From assembly GCA_016124535.1 (NCBI GenBank), contig WGNK01000020.1, forward strand, positions 124,001-188,000: 64,000 bases of DNA, given 5' to 3'. The translations under genes were made by a program, and so were the position numbers. Shown here piece after piece: positions 17,055 to 26,633 of the stretch. The notes below the pieces were generated by a model that saw only the letters and a list, made by a program, of their open reading frames with translations, had not been told where the DNA came from and ran no database searches. Source of the DNA: Azospirillum sp. Its GTDB lineage: Bacteria > Pseudomonadota > Alphaproteobacteria > Azospirillales > Azospirillaceae. The number at the start of each line of letters is the position of its first letter. Positions within the stretch are counted from its first letter, which is position 1.

Positions 17055-17909
17055 ATGCCGGGGCCGGCGTTCCGGATTTCGATTGAGATCGGGCATCTGT
17101 TGCCGACCGGCGGGCCGGTCGATTCCGGCGCGATGACGAACCTGTCTGATGCGGTCAAGGATATCGCCGAAGCGGCGCAAGCCAAGTGGCGGGCTTTTGC
17201 GCGGGGCGAGACGATGCCCAACGGAAAATCGATTACGCCGCGATCTGGAGCGTATGAACAATCCATCACGCTCCGGCAGACCGGCGAATTCTCGGCTGAG
17301 ATTTTCAGCGACCTGGCCTATGCCGCGTCGATCGAGGATGGCTACCCATCGCGCGACCTGAAGCGCATGCTCGACAAGAGCTTGAAAGTCAGGCTAACCA
17401 AAGACGGACGGCGCTACCTGATCATCCCATTCAGATGGCTGACTCCAGGCGGCGTCGGGCTTGACATGGTAATGCCTCAAGTCGTCCATGATTGGTGGCA
17501 GAAAAAGAGTAGGGTGAGGTCGAGCGAGATTGGAGAATATCAGCGCCCTTCTGGAACCGGGGCATACGATATCCATTCGCGAACCCCAATCTCCATTCCA
17601 TCAAAAATATATTCTTGGGGCTCGCGCCTGAAAAAGAAGGACCTGTCCGGGCTCGGCATCACCGGCGCCTCGGCCAAGCACATGGCCGGCATGGTCAATT
17701 TCCGCAACCCTGGGTCGGTCGGCGGGTCGAAGCACTCCCAATACCTGACCTTCCGCGTGATGGTCGAGGGCGGGAAGGGCTGGGTCACCAAGCCGGTCGA
17801 CGGCAAGCACCCGGCGCAGCAGGTGGCCGATATCTACCAAAACGTAGCATCCGAGGTGATTCCAAAGGCGGTCGAGGCGGATGTGCGGTCGTGGCTTGGC
17901 CAGTCGTGA
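17055..17909 (+). CDS. Putative tail completion / neck protein
   Basis: 284 residues, beginning 3 nt after the previous stop. The layout, with an N-terminal helix (LSDAVKDIAEAAQAKWRAF), a SGAYEQSITLRQ segment and a long basic middle, recalls HK97 gp10-like neck proteins but is larger. Part of 17490-17620 is slightly AT-richer than its surroundings. Function from gene order. Confidence 0.5.
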   Translation: MPGPAFRISIEIGHLLPTGGPVDSGAMTNLSDAVKDIAEAAQAKWRAFARGETMPNGKSITPRSGAYEQSITLRQTGEFSAEIFSDLAYAASIEDGYPSRDLKRMLDKSLKVRLTKDGRRYLIIPFRWLTPGGVGLDMVMPQVVHDWWQKKSRVRSSEIGEYQRPSGTGAYDIHSRTPISIPSKIYSWGSRLKKKDLSGLGITGASAKHMAGMVNFRNPGSVGGSKHSQYLTFRVMVEGGKGWVTKPVDGKHPAQQVADIYQNVASEVIPKAVEADVRSWLGQS

Positions 17910-17912
17910 CGT
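17904..17912 (+). promoter_or_regulatory. TCGTGAC motif copy 4
   Basis: TCGTGACGT overlaps the stop of the upstream gene and ends 12 nt before the ATG at 17925, the same spacing as copies at 4178 and 29474. Confidence 0.45.
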
Positions 17913-17924
17913 CATAGTCTCGGC

Positions 17925-18755
17925 ATGATCAAGGCGATTTACCGCATACCCGTTGGAAACGCGCTTCGGCTGAGCCTGGAGCCGCCGGCCGGCGCGGAAT
18001 ATTGGCGAGTGCTGCGGCGCACATCGGACTCCTTTGCCGGCCCGGATGATGCCGGTGCTGTGGTCGTCGCCGATCAATCGGACGAAGCTGCCATCATCGA
18101 TAGCGATGGGCTGGCCAACGGCGCGGCCTATTTCTACCGCGCCTATTACTGGGTTTCCGGGGCCTGGGTCGCGTCCGGGACCAACTCGGGGACGCCGCTA
18201 TCCAGCTACAGCGCTGCCGATATCGACCCGCTCGTCGTGCTGCGCGACCGGCTGCGCCTTGGCCTGGCCGACGCTGTGGCGCGGGGCGTGCTGCAGCCGC
18301 ATTCGGGCGAGATCAAGGTCCTGACGGCTCCGTTCGCGTCGGCCAAAGATGCGTCATTCCCGGTCGTCTCTGTCCACCTGGACCATGATGCGCCATCGGA
18401 TCGCTTCCTGGGCGAGCTGCTGTGCGCCGATGCCGACGATGGGATCGGCGGCTCGATCAGCGGCGAGGGCTGGCACAGCCAGGCGACGCTGAATGTGGTT
18501 GGCGTCAGCCTTAACCCCGACGAGAGGATTGCTCTGCGGCGCGCGATCAAGGCAATCGTGATCGCGAATCTCGACGTCTTCGAGTCAAAAAATATGTGGC
18601 GCGTAGAGTTTACGCAGCGAGATACCGAGTCGTTCCAAGAGAACAATGCGGCTCTATACATAACTTCCGGAACGTTTACCTGCACTTTCCCGTCGTATGT
18701 CTTCGATGATGGCGCTGCGGTCTCCGGTGTCGAATTTTTCATGGACGTTGAGTAG
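17925..18755 (+). CDS. Putative tail terminator with FN3-like N-terminus
   Basis: 276 residues. Residues 1-90 look like a fibronectin-III-type module (GAEYWRVLRRTSDSF ... YFYRAYYWVSG). The remainder (DPLVVLRDRLRLGL ... SFPVVSVHLDHD) resembles tail-terminator or minor tail proteins that cap the tail before joining to the head. The position before the sheath gene agrees. Medium certainty. Confidence 0.5.
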   Translation: MIKAIYRIPVGNALRLSLEPPAGAEYWRVLRRTSDSFAGPDDAGAVVVADQSDEAAIIDSDGLANGAAYFYRAYYWVSGAWVASGTNSGTPLSSYSAADIDPLVVLRDRLRLGLADAVARGVLQPHSGEIKVLTAPFASAKDASFPVVSVHLDHDAPSDRFLGELLCADADDGIGGSISGEGWHSQATLNVVGVSLNPDERIALRRAIKAIVIANLDVFESKNMWRVEFTQRDTESFQENNAALYITSGTFTCTFPSYVFDDGAAVSGVEFFMDVE

Positions 18756-18766
18756 GGGGTAATAGC

Positions 18767-18946
18767 ATGCCGGAGTCTTTCACTGTCACGCTGACCGAGT
18801 TCTGTGCTCGCGCGTCAGCGACCGACAAGCGGGTGGAGTTGCTCGCTGGTTTTTACCGCGACGAGAACGCGGCCGGCCGGGTGACCGACGACGAAAGCGC
18901 GTATCGCGCTCGCCTGGCCGCGTTCATCATCCGTCCATCCAAGTAG
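18767..18946 (+). CDS. Small 59-residue hypothetical protein
   Basis: ATG at 18767 with GGGGG 8 nt upstream, stop TAG at 18944-18946. The product MPESFTVTLTEFCARASATD... is a soluble peptide with many charged residues. It is enclosed between tail terminator and sheath genes with short spacers (11 and 12 nt), which supports a real gene. Confidence 0.6.
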   Translation: MPESFTVTLTEFCARASATDKRVELLAGFYRDENAAGRVTDDESAYRARLAAFIIRPSK

Positions 18947-18958
18947 GAGCGACCGATC

Positions 18959-20674
18959 ATGGCGTCTCGTTTGTTCTTCAACGGTCGCATCTACACCACC
19001 CCGACCACCGTTTCCCACGTCAATGACGAGGCGATGCTGCCGACCGGGTTGACGGTTGGCAATATCCTGGCCATCGTCGGGCAGTGTGAGTCCGGCAAGC
19101 CCGACTTCCCGCACCTGTTCGGCAGTCCGAGCGAAGTTGCCGCCACGCTGGGCTCCGGCGACCTGGTGACGGCATGCCAGAAGGCATTCGACGCCAGTTC
19201 GGCGGTCGATTCTCCATCGCTGGTGATCGGCATCCGGGTCGGCACGCCGACCCAGGCCAGCCTGACCCTGCTCGACAGCGGGGATGATCCGGCGATCGAC
19301 CTGCTCAGCGACGACTATGGGCTGGGCGCCAACGCAATCAAGGTCAAGGTCGAGAGCGGGACCAACAAGGGAAAAAAGGTCACGACGCAACACGGCTCCG
19401 GCTACTACTCGGTCGACGACCTCGAACGGCTGATCATGTCGGTGCGCTATTCTGGCGCCGGCCCGTCAGCCACGATCGCGGTTGCCAATACCGCGATCAC
19501 GCTCGACGTCGACGGCGACGCGACCGTGATCAGCCTGGACAGCTACACCACGGTCCAGGCGGTTGCCGACCGGATCAACGTCGTGCCCGGCTTCGCGGCC
19601 ACGGTCAACGCCGGCTCCGGGTCAAAGCCGACCCGGAACGCGCTCGACACCGTCGCGGCGACGGCGTGCAAGGCATCGGCCTATCAGGTCACCGGCACCC
19701 TGCAGGCGGTGATCGACTGGATCAACGGCATCGGTGAGGGCTACGTCACCGCGACCCGGCCATCCGCCGCCGGCCTGCCGCCGGCCAACATCAATTGGAC
19801 CTATCTGTCCGGCGGCGCCAATCCTGCGGTGATCAACGGCGACTGGTCGGATGCCTTCACGGCGCTGCAGTCGGTCGATTGCCAGTGGGTGGTGCCGCTG
19901 TCGGGCGATCCGTCGATCCACGCCATGGCCGACGCGCATGTCGCGTTCATGTCCACGGTGGCGCGCCGGGAGCGTCGTGCCGTGGTCGGGCCGCCGACCG
20001 ATACTGCACTTGCCGATGTGCTGCTGCTGCCGATGGCGATCAACTCGGACCGCACCAGCCTGGTCTGGCCCGGCCACTACGACTACGACGTCAACGGCAC
20101 GCTGGTGCTGCTGCCGCCCTGGCAGACGGCGGTCCTGGTCGCTGCCGGCATGGCCGGGCAGGCGGTCGGCAATGCGATGACCAACAAGCCGCTGAAAATC
20201 CGCGGGATCGAGACCACGGTGCGCAACCCGACCGACACCGATCTGCTGATCCAGGCCGGCGTGCTCGCGATCGAGAAAACGCAGAAAGAGTACAAGGTGG
20301 TTCGCTCGATCTCGACCTGGCTGGACAATGACAGCTACTACCGGGTCGAGATTTCCTGCGGCGCGGCGGCGGATTACGTGGCGCGGTCGGTGCGCGATGC
20401 GCTCGATCACTTGCGCGGCGCCAAGGCCAGCCCGCTGCTGCTCAGCCGGGCGAACGCGATCACGGAAACCACGCTGCGCAACCTGGCCAAGCCCGAGCCG
20501 ATCGGTCCGGCCGCGATCGTCGGCGATGCCAGCTCGCCGGCCTATCGGGGCATCACCAGCTCGATCACCGGCGATGTGCTGTCGGTCGAGTTCCAGTGCT
20601 CGCCGGTCATACCGGCCAACTTCATCACCGTGTCGGTCAACCTTGTGCCGTATAGCGGCACGGCGAGCGTCTAG
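18959..20674 (+). CDS. Contractile tail sheath protein
   Basis: 571 residues. The N-terminal strand (MASRLFFNGRIYTTPTTVSHVN) and the C-terminal domain with VVRSISTWLDNDSYYRVEIS and IVGDASSPAYRGITSSITGDVLSVEF match the sheath fold, whose C-terminal arms interlock between subunits. It is immediately followed by a 140-residue tube gene, the hallmark sheath-tube order. This is the best single proof that prophage 1 has a contractile tail. Confidence 0.85.
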   Translation: MASRLFFNGRIYTTPTTVSHVNDEAMLPTGLTVGNILAIVGQCESGKPDFPHLFGSPSEVAATLGSGDLVTACQKAFDASSAVDSPSLVIGIRVGTPTQASLTLLDSGDDPAIDLLSDDYGLGANAIKVKVESGTNKGKKVTTQHGSGYYSVDDLERLIMSVRYSGAGPSATIAVANTAITLDVDGDATVISLDSYTTVQAVADRINVVPGFAATVNAGSGSKPTRNALDTVAATACKASAYQVTGTLQAVIDWINGIGEGYVTATRPSAAGLPPANINWTYLSGGANPAVINGDWSDAFTALQSVDCQWVVPLSGDPSIHAMADAHVAFMSTVARRERRAVVGPPTDTALADVLLLPMAINSDRTSLVWPGHYDYDVNGTLVLLPPWQTAVLVAAGMAGQAVGNAMTNKPLKIRGIETTVRNPTDTDLLIQAGVLAIEKTQKEYKVVRSISTWLDNDSYYRVEISCGAAADYVARSVRDALDHLRGAKASPLLLSRANAITETTLRNLAKPEPIGPAAIVGDASSPAYRGITSSITGDVLSVEFQCSPVIPANFITVSVNLVPYSGTASV

Positions 20675-20685
20675 GAGCCGCACAA

Positions 20686-21108
20686 ATGAGACAGAACCTC
20701 AAGACGTACTCGGGCAATCGAATCGTCGTCGAACTGGACGGACAGCAAATCGGCCTGATCCAGAGTTGCCGGCCTTCGGACAACTACGGCCTGGAGGACG
20801 CCTCCGGGATCGGCGACATCCACGTCCAGGAACACGTTCCGACCAAGGCGGTCCACTCCCTGTCGGTCAGCGCCATGACGCTGTTCAAGGGCAATTTGCG
20901 ACAGGCCGGCATCGCGCCGCAGAACGGCGATGATGTGTTGCAGGGCCTGGTGTTCGACGTTTGTTTCTACAGCAAAGACACCGGGGAAGTGCTGCGCAAG
21001 TACATCGGCTGCTCCTACGACTCCGGAGACCTCGATATCTCGGCGCATCGGATCACGATGCAGTCCGGCCAGCTCAAGGCGCTGGACGTCGTCGGGACGG
21101 GCTTTTAG
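20686..21108 (+). CDS. Tail tube protein
   Basis: 140 residues, the usual size for myovirus tube proteins. Motifs QIGLIQSCRPSDNYGLED and VQEHVPTKAVHSLSVSAMTLFKGN are typical of gpFII/XkdM-like tubes that stack as hexamers inside the sheath. It follows the sheath gene after 11 nt. Confidence 0.8.
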   Translation: MRQNLKTYSGNRIVVELDGQQIGLIQSCRPSDNYGLEDASGIGDIHVQEHVPTKAVHSLSVSAMTLFKGNLRQAGIAPQNGDDVLQGLVFDVCFYSKDTGEVLRKYIGCSYDSGDLDISAHRITMQSGQLKALDVVGTGF

Positions 21109-21111
21109 GCC

Positions 21112-21495
21112 ATGACAACCACATTCCCAGTGACAGCTGGCGTCGGAAAATTCACTTTCCGGCGCCGGACCATGCGCGACCAAATCAAGATCGAGGCGGA
21201 TATCGCCCGGACTCTCGACGGCCCATGCGACGATGGACAGTTGATGCAGGCGGCGGCGGCGGTAGCCACGATCGACACGCTAATCGTCTCGGCCCCGGAG
21301 GGCTGGGACGCCAGCGCCATCGACCCGCTCGACCCGAAAGGCGTCGCCGACTTGTTCGAGGTGTTCGAGGGGTTGCGAAAGGCAGAGGACTCCTTTCGCA
21401 AAAACGCTCGCCCGCAACGCCCGGACGTGGGGCCACGCACTCAGCGAGACGATCCACTTCGCGTACCGGCGCCGGTACGGCCTGACGCCAACTGA
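21112..21495 (+). CDS. Tail assembly chaperone, upstream (short) product
   Basis: 127 residues if read without shift. Residues 1-95 look like a tail chaperone N-terminal domain (FTFRRRTMRDQIKIEADIA). The last 28 residues (ARPQRPDVGPRTQRDD...) are Arg/Pro-rich and look like an out-of-frame tail. Chaperones between tube and tape-measure genes usually make two products by ribosomal frameshift, and the evidence for that is strong here (see 21404-21679). Confidence 0.75.
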   Translation: MTTTFPVTAGVGKFTFRRRTMRDQIKIEADIARTLDGPCDDGQLMQAAAAVATIDTLIVSAPEGWDASAIDPLDPKGVADLFEVFEGLRKAEDSFRKNARPQRPDVGPRTQRDDPLRVPAPVRPDAN

Positions 21496-21679
21496 TCCCC
21501 GCTGGCTGTCTTCTACCGATGAGGACGTCGTCTTGGACTATTGGGCGCACCGCTTTTGTGACGATCCCAAATTGCGGGACGAGGTGGTCAACGAAGATTT
21601 CGACGATGACGTGGCTGCGATGGAGCGCGAGGCCGGCGCGGTTGACGATTGGGAGCCGGTGGTCGATGACAAATTCTAG
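21404..21679 (+). CDS. Tail assembly chaperone, frameshifted C-terminal extension
   Basis: From about 21404 a second frame (+1, equivalent to -2) runs open to the TAG at 21677 and reads like real protein: TWGHALSETIHFAYRRRYGL, then DPRWLSSTDEDVVLDYW and an acidic end. It has no start codon of its own near the join. The shift site is probably CGCAAAAACG at 21397-21406. The joined product would be about 190 residues, equivalent to gpGT-type chaperones that hold the tape measure. A sequencing indel is the alternative. Confidence 0.7.
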   Translation, partial: TLARNARTWGHALSETIHFAYRRRYGLTPTDPRWLSSTDEDVVLDYWAHRFCDDPKLRDEVVNEDFDDDVAAMEREAGAVDDWEPVVDDKF

Positions 21680-21690
21680 GGGCGCATGAC

Positions 21691-24312
21691 ATGGCCGTCT
21701 CCGTCAATATCTCTGCTGATGCGTCATCGGTCCAGAACTCGCTTGATCGCGTGCGTGACGCGGTCAAGCGGGTCAATCAAGAGGCGCGGGCGCTTCACGA
21801 CATCGACTTGGGCCACCCCGAGCTGCAGGGTGTCACCGACGACATTGAGAAGCTGCAGCGCGGGTTCGAGAACCTGAAGCGCGTCAGGAACAGCGCAACG
21901 GCAGAGGCTATACGCCGTGGCGGGTACTCCGATGTGCTCGATTGGGACGCTCGGCATGGCGAGCAGTTCCCGGAGCCGGGCCGGCGCGAGGCGCACGAAC
22001 GAATCGTGCGCAACTACATCGCCAATCCCGCCAACCAAGGGCAAGGGCAGGCCGGCGGGGCAGATCCCGGCCGGCTGAGTTCCGTCTTCGACCGCTTTTC
22101 CCAAAAATTTGAAGAATGGAACCGGAGCTTCGCGGCGAATCACCCCAATGCCGCAGCGGTCGGTGGCGGGCTGATTCGGGGCGGCGCCTTCGCGGCGGGC
22201 CTGGCTGGCATCCCGATGATCGGCGGCATGCTGGCGCAAGCCGTGCGCAATGCCCAAGACGACCTGATCAGCACCGACGCGCTCGGGCGGACGATCCGCG
22301 ACACCGGCGCCGGGTTCGATCAACTGAATGCCATGGTCCACAAGGCCGCTGAGGGCCTGGGACTGACGCACAACGAGGCGCAGCACCTGGCCTCGACGTG
22401 GGCGAAGCTGGGCAATGAAACCAACGCGCAGTCGATCTCCGATCACATGCGGCTGTCGGCCGGGCTGGCGCGCGGCTATGGCGTCGACCCTGGGATGATG
22501 GCTGCCACGATGGCTCGGGCACAATTCGCCGGGATGGACCCGAAACAGTTCGCGGCACTGCTCGGGCAGACCATCGAAAGCAGCGGCATGACTGGCCGCG
22601 CAGACGAAGTAATGCAGACCATTGCGCACTGGACCGAGACGTCCAGTCGCGCCTTGGTCACGGGGAACACATCGGCGGAATTTGCGAGCTGGTATGCTGC
22701 GCTGAACGCTTCTGGCAACGTCGGGTTCCGTGGCGCGGCGGCGGCGGATATCTTGGGCTCGGTAAACAGCACACTGTCTCGGGGCGGCGGCGGCGGCGAA
22801 GCCAGTCAAATCCTCAGTTTCCAGGCCATGTCGCGCCATGGCGTATCGAATATCTACGAGCAGCAATATCTTCGGGAGGGTGGCATGTTTACCGCCCTTC
22901 CAGACGGTAGCAACCTTTTCCAGGCGACGCAGGCTGAATTGCGGGATCGGTTCGGAATCACGGATGAGACTGACCGGAACAGCCAGCAATATCGGCAATA
23001 TCTCGCCAACTTGTCGGCGCACCTTGGCGTGAACATGCACCAAGCCGAGGGCTTGGATACCCTGCCGCCACTGACGCCTGATGCCAACGGCTTGCTGGCC
23101 CGGTCCGGGCTTGACTGGTCTGGGGTTAACCCGACCGGAATGCGCGACATTTACGCGATCCTGGAATCAAGGGACCCTTCGTCGTGGCGCAGTCGAATGG
23201 TGGGCCGACGCGATATCTCAGATGCCGACAAATCCTCCCTGTCCGAACTCAGTGGCGATGATCTGAAGATCGCTATGATGCGGTTGGCTGGGAAATACGG
23301 CATGGAGGGGTCGGAGGGTTCAAGGACGCAACAAGCGTCGGCGAATATGGAAAATGATATCGCCAAGCTAGGCGGGCTCATCGTGCCTCTGACAAATACG
23401 ATCAAGGAATTGGTCGATAAGCTGGTCAGGCTGGTCGACAACGGAGGGTCAATCATCAGCGGCTCCGGCATGCTGAGCCTGCTTTCCTACGGAGGGTCTG
23501 GCTCCGGCGCCGCCCTCCTTCAGAACGCATCTTATTCGGTTCCGGCCCTGGCAGCGCCTGCAGGCGGGGAGAGGCGTGCCGGGGGCGCCCCAGTCGACCT
23601 CAGCCGCGGCATACCGTCCGCCATCGTCGCGGCTGCCCGATCGGCCGGCGTTGACCCCGGCCTGGCCCTGACCACGGCATCGATCGAAAGCAACATGGGA
23701 CGGGCGCCGGACACGCCCGGCAGTCAATATCGGGGCGCGTTCCAACTCGGGAACCAGGAATGGCGCGATAGTGGGGGCGGCGATCGAAACGATCTGGCCC
23801 TGCAGATCCACCACGGCGTCACCAATCTCGCCGTGGTGCGCCGTGACTTGGCACGTCGGCTCGGACGGGAGCCGGCGCCCTGGGAGGTCTATCTAGCAGC
23901 CCAGCAAGGCGTGGCTGGTGCCGCGGCATTGCTTTCGGCCGACCCTGAGGCGGTGGCGGCCGACGTGATCGGGCGGTATTACCGTTCGCACCGAACCGCA
24001 GAGCGCGCGATCACCGGGAATACACCAGGACGCTATCATCCAAGTGCAACAATGTCCGCTGGGCGGTTCCGCGAGATGTGGCGTGACATCTATGGTGAGC
24101 GGTCGCGCCGCTTTGGTGCGGCGCTGCCGGCGGATGATCCGCGGCGGGCTGCGACCGGTGGCGCGGGGCAGAACATGACGGGGCAGCTCCACGTTTACCA
24201 CCGGAACCAGGATGGCACGCAACTCCTGGGGACGGAGATGGTCCCGCTGAATCCAGGGCCGCCGGAGCCGGTTGGCGGTTCGAGTTTGCCCAACTTCGAA
24301 TTGGGGGCGTAA
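21691..24312 (+). CDS. Tape measure protein with C-terminal lytic transglycosylase domain
   Basis: 873 residues. The N-terminus is coiled coil (SLDRVRDAVKRVNQEARAL). Gly/Ala-rich stretches near residues 150-180 and 600-630 could cross a membrane. Residues about 640-830 form a soluble-transglycosylase-like domain with the catalytic Glu near 665 in TTASIESNMGRAPD and the YRGAFQLGNQEW motif. The protein sets tail length and helps the DNA channel cross the cell wall. It starts 11 nt after the frameshifted chaperone stop. Confidence 0.85.
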   Translation: MAVSVNISADASSVQNSLDRVRDAVKRVNQEARALHDIDLGHPELQGVTDDIEKLQRGFENLKRVRNSATAEAIRRGGYSDVLDWDARHGEQFPEPGRREAHERIVRNYIANPANQGQGQAGGADPGRLSSVFDRFSQKFEEWNRSFAANHPNAAAVGGGLIRGGAFAAGLAGIPMIGGMLAQAVRNAQDDLISTDALGRTIRDTGAGFDQLNAMVHKAAEGLGLTHNEAQHLASTWAKLGNETNAQSISDHMRLSAGLARGYGVDPGMMAATMARAQFAGMDPKQFAALLGQTIESSGMTGRADEVMQTIAHWTETSSRALVTGNTSAEFASWYAALNASGNVGFRGAAAADILGSVNSTLSRGGGGGEASQILSFQAMSRHGVSNIYEQQYLREGGMFTALPDGSNLFQATQAELRDRFGITDETDRNSQQYRQYLANLSAHLGVNMHQAEGLDTLPPLTPDANGLLARSGLDWSGVNPTGMRDIYAILESRDPSSWRSRMVGRRDISDADKSSLSELSGDDLKIAMMRLAGKYGMEGSEGSRTQQASANMENDIAKLGGLIVPLTNTIKELVDKLVRLVDNGGSIISGSGMLSLLSYGGSGSGAALLQNASYSVPALAAPAGGERRAGGAPVDLSRGIPSAIVAAARSAGVDPGLALTTASIESNMGRAPDTPGSQYRGAFQLGNQEWRDSGGGDRNDLALQIHHGVTNLAVVRRDLARRLGREPAPWEVYLAAQQGVAGAAALLSADPEAVAADVIGRYYRSHRTAERAITGNTPGRYHPSATMSAGRFREMWRDIYGERSRRFGAALPADDPRRAATGGAGQNMTGQLHVYHRNQDGTQLLGTEMVPLNPGPPEPVGGSSLPNFELGA

Positions 24313-24317
24313 AGATC

Positions 24318-25769
24318 ATGGCGGTCAAGGTTGGCGCTCCTGGACTTACCGTAACCCTATTCAAGCTATCAGCGCATGACGGTAACGTCGCCACCCCGTA
24401 TCGAGGCGCGAACCAAGAGATTGATCTTACGCCACTTCTAGGAGACTCCGGGTCTGTGCAGGTCCATAAGGATATTGGCCAGCCAGCCGGCGGGTTCGTC
24501 TTGACCTTTGCGGATCGAGGCGGGGGAAGCGAGCGGACCGACACCATCTCCGCTATCGCCGAGCCGATGGACGTCGTCGAAATTCGAGCTGCGCGGAAGC
24601 CGTGGGAACACGTTGGCAAAAAGCTGCCATTGCTCATGCGCGGCTTTGTCGTGTCGATTGATCGGTCGGAATCAATCGGGCGCGACGGTGCGCCGCAGAG
24701 GTCGGTCAGAATTGTCGGAAACGATGCCGGGCTGCTGTGGCTCATCCATATGTTCGTGACCCAGGTCGCTTACCTGGACGATGTCTTGATAGATATCTTC
24801 AAGTTCCAGGTTGCGAACGGCATGACGGTTGAAATGCTGCCCGTATCAAAATTTATTGAAAGCGCAACAGAAAACGTAATGAATGTCAAAACATCTAAGA
24901 TGAGTGCAATTTCATCAAAATTTATACCACCATTCAATGTTGACGCAACGGTAAAAGAGGGCATGGTAAGCGCATGGTTTGTTGCTCAGTTTCAGGGGCA
25001 ATATTGGAACTTAATTTCAATGGTGGCGGACAAGCCGTGGAATGAGCTTTTTATTGAAGACAGTGGTGACGCCGGAGAAGAGACGCCAACAGTAGTCTTT
25101 CGTCCAAGTCCGTTCAAGGACATGGATGGTAAAATAATCATGCAGGATGGCAAAGACCCTGGATTTGTTCTGATTGATGATTCTGAAATCGTAGGTCTTA
25201 ATATGGCGCGGTCCCGGAATGAGGTTGCCAATGTCTACGATGTGCCCCCTGATGCCGGATCGCTTGACGTCCACCTCCAGGTGCTGATTGCTCAGATCGC
25301 CAATGGCGGAATGACGGATTTCGATCACGGAAACTGCAGCAGGGAATTGTTCGGGACAACGCGCATGACGGTCAGGACAGGGCTGGTCAACACCGAGTAC
25401 GCCGTATTGCCATCCAAGCTTGGTCCGCCAGGACGATCACGCGGCGCCGATGAATATCAGCAATGGTATATTCACAGGAGAGACCAGTTAAAAAAATTAT
25501 GCAGAGATAATGTTGTATGGGAATCTGGGCAAATCTCGATCAGAGGCAATGAGCTAATTCGTCCCGGAAAATACATCATGATTAGCCGGGGCGGCGGGGC
25601 AATAATCAATGAGGCATACTGTACTATGGTCGTCCATACATTGTCTCCGCTGCAAGACTGGAAAACCACGATGCACCTCGTCAGGGGGAACGGCTTCTTG
25701 CTCCGCAAGCGACAGGCCGATCCATATTTTCGAGAGGGGCGGCGTAGCCCGTATTCGGTGGGGCCATGA
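24318..25769 (+). CDS. Baseplate hub protein
   Basis: 483 residues. Late-control/hub-like features include GDSGSVQVHKDIGQPAGGFVLTF near residues 40-60 and a C-terminal segment LIRPGKYIMISRGGGA. The gene lies between tape measure and spike, where gpD/gp27-like hubs sit. Bases 24790-25230 are clearly more AT-rich than both flanks, suggesting a replaced internal segment. The stop overlaps the next ATG by 4 nt. Confidence 0.65.
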   Translation: MAVKVGAPGLTVTLFKLSAHDGNVATPYRGANQEIDLTPLLGDSGSVQVHKDIGQPAGGFVLTFADRGGGSERTDTISAIAEPMDVVEIRAARKPWEHVGKKLPLLMRGFVVSIDRSESIGRDGAPQRSVRIVGNDAGLLWLIHMFVTQVAYLDDVLIDIFKFQVANGMTVEMLPVSKFIESATENVMNVKTSKMSAISSKFIPPFNVDATVKEGMVSAWFVAQFQGQYWNLISMVADKPWNELFIEDSGDAGEETPTVVFRPSPFKDMDGKIIMQDGKDPGFVLIDDSEIVGLNMARSRNEVANVYDVPPDAGSLDVHLQVLIAQIANGGMTDFDHGNCSRELFGTTRMTVRTGLVNTEYAVLPSKLGPPGRSRGADEYQQWYIHRRDQLKKLCRDNVVWESGQISIRGNELIRPGKYIMISRGGGAIINEAYCTMVVHTLSPLQDWKTTMHLVRGNGFLLRKRQADPYFREGRRSPYSVGP

Positions 25770-26578
25770 ACATGATGTTGGCACAAGTCGTCGCAGTGAA
25801 TCACGAGCGCAGAACCGTCGATTTGGTCTGTTGCCAGACCAGGGCTCACTATCCCGAGGTGTCGATCGCGGCCATGGGGTCCGGGACCGATCATGGGCTG
25901 TGGGACCTGCCGTCAGTGCCGAGGCCGGGGTCTGAGGCCGAGGCTGGCGGAATCAATAAGTCGGGCCGGACCATCATGGCGGTTTGTGGCGCCATCTTTG
26001 GCCGCCCAATCGTCATCGGCTTCCTCCGCGCCAACGACAGCCAGATGGCATTCAACCAGGCCGATCGGACGGTGTGGCGCCACGCCAGCGGCACCTACGC
26101 AACTGCGGCGCCGGATGGATCGCTGGAAATCCACCATCCTGGCGGCGCCTATTTCAGGATCGGCAGCGGTGACGGGCACGAAGACCTGGCGCCGATCTCG
26201 GCAGACGGCAACTGGAGCCTGCCAGAGGCCAGCGGCGCCACCATCGTCTTGGAGACCAAGGCCAAGGACGACAACGGCAACGCCAAGGGCTTCAAGCTGG
26301 TGATCACGCCATCGGGCGACGCGACCGTGACCACCGATGGCAAGGTCACGATGACCGCTGAAGACGACGTCCGGATCGAATCGAAGAAGAAGGTGGATAT
26401 CGTGTCCGGCGGGAACATGACGCTCAGCGTGTCCGGCCGGCTGGTCGCCAACGTCACCGGCCACGCGGGGATACTGCTCAATGCGGGCTACGATATCCAG
26501 GTGCATTCGTCGCACGGCGCCATCTTGGAGGACGCCGCGCAGATCATTGAGAATGGGGCGGTGGTAAGTACAAGGTAA
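25766..26578 (+). CDS. Baseplate spike protein (gpV/gp45-like)
   Basis: 270 residues. An N-terminal OB-like region is followed by repeated short strands (GDATVTTDGKVTMTAEDDVRIESKKK...) typical of the triple beta-helix of membrane-piercing spikes. Coupled to the hub gene by an ATGA-type overlap. The C-terminus ends IIENGAVVSTR; no metal-binding tip motif is seen. Confidence 0.75.
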   Translation: MNMMLAQVVAVNHERRTVDLVCCQTRAHYPEVSIAAMGSGTDHGLWDLPSVPRPGSEAEAGGINKSGRTIMAVCGAIFGRPIVIGFLRANDSQMAFNQADRTVWRHASGTYATAAPDGSLEIHHPGGAYFRIGSGDGHEDLAPISADGNWSLPEASGATIVLETKAKDDNGNAKGFKLVITPSGDATVTTDGKVTMTAEDDVRIESKKKVDIVSGGNMTLSVSGRLVANVTGHAGILLNAGYDIQVHSSHGAILEDAAQIIENGAVVSTR

Positions 26579-26601
26579 CGTTGGCTTTTGCCTAGCTATT
26601 A

Positions 26602-26633
26602 GTCCTTATTTGGCGCCCGCCGGTCATAAGGAC
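26602..26633. terminator. Bidirectional hairpin between convergent genes
   Basis: GTCCTTAT (26602-26609) pairs with ATAAGGAC (26626-26633). It follows the spike stop and overlaps the stop of the reverse gene at 26624. No T-run, so a weak bidirectional terminator. Confidence 0.4.
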
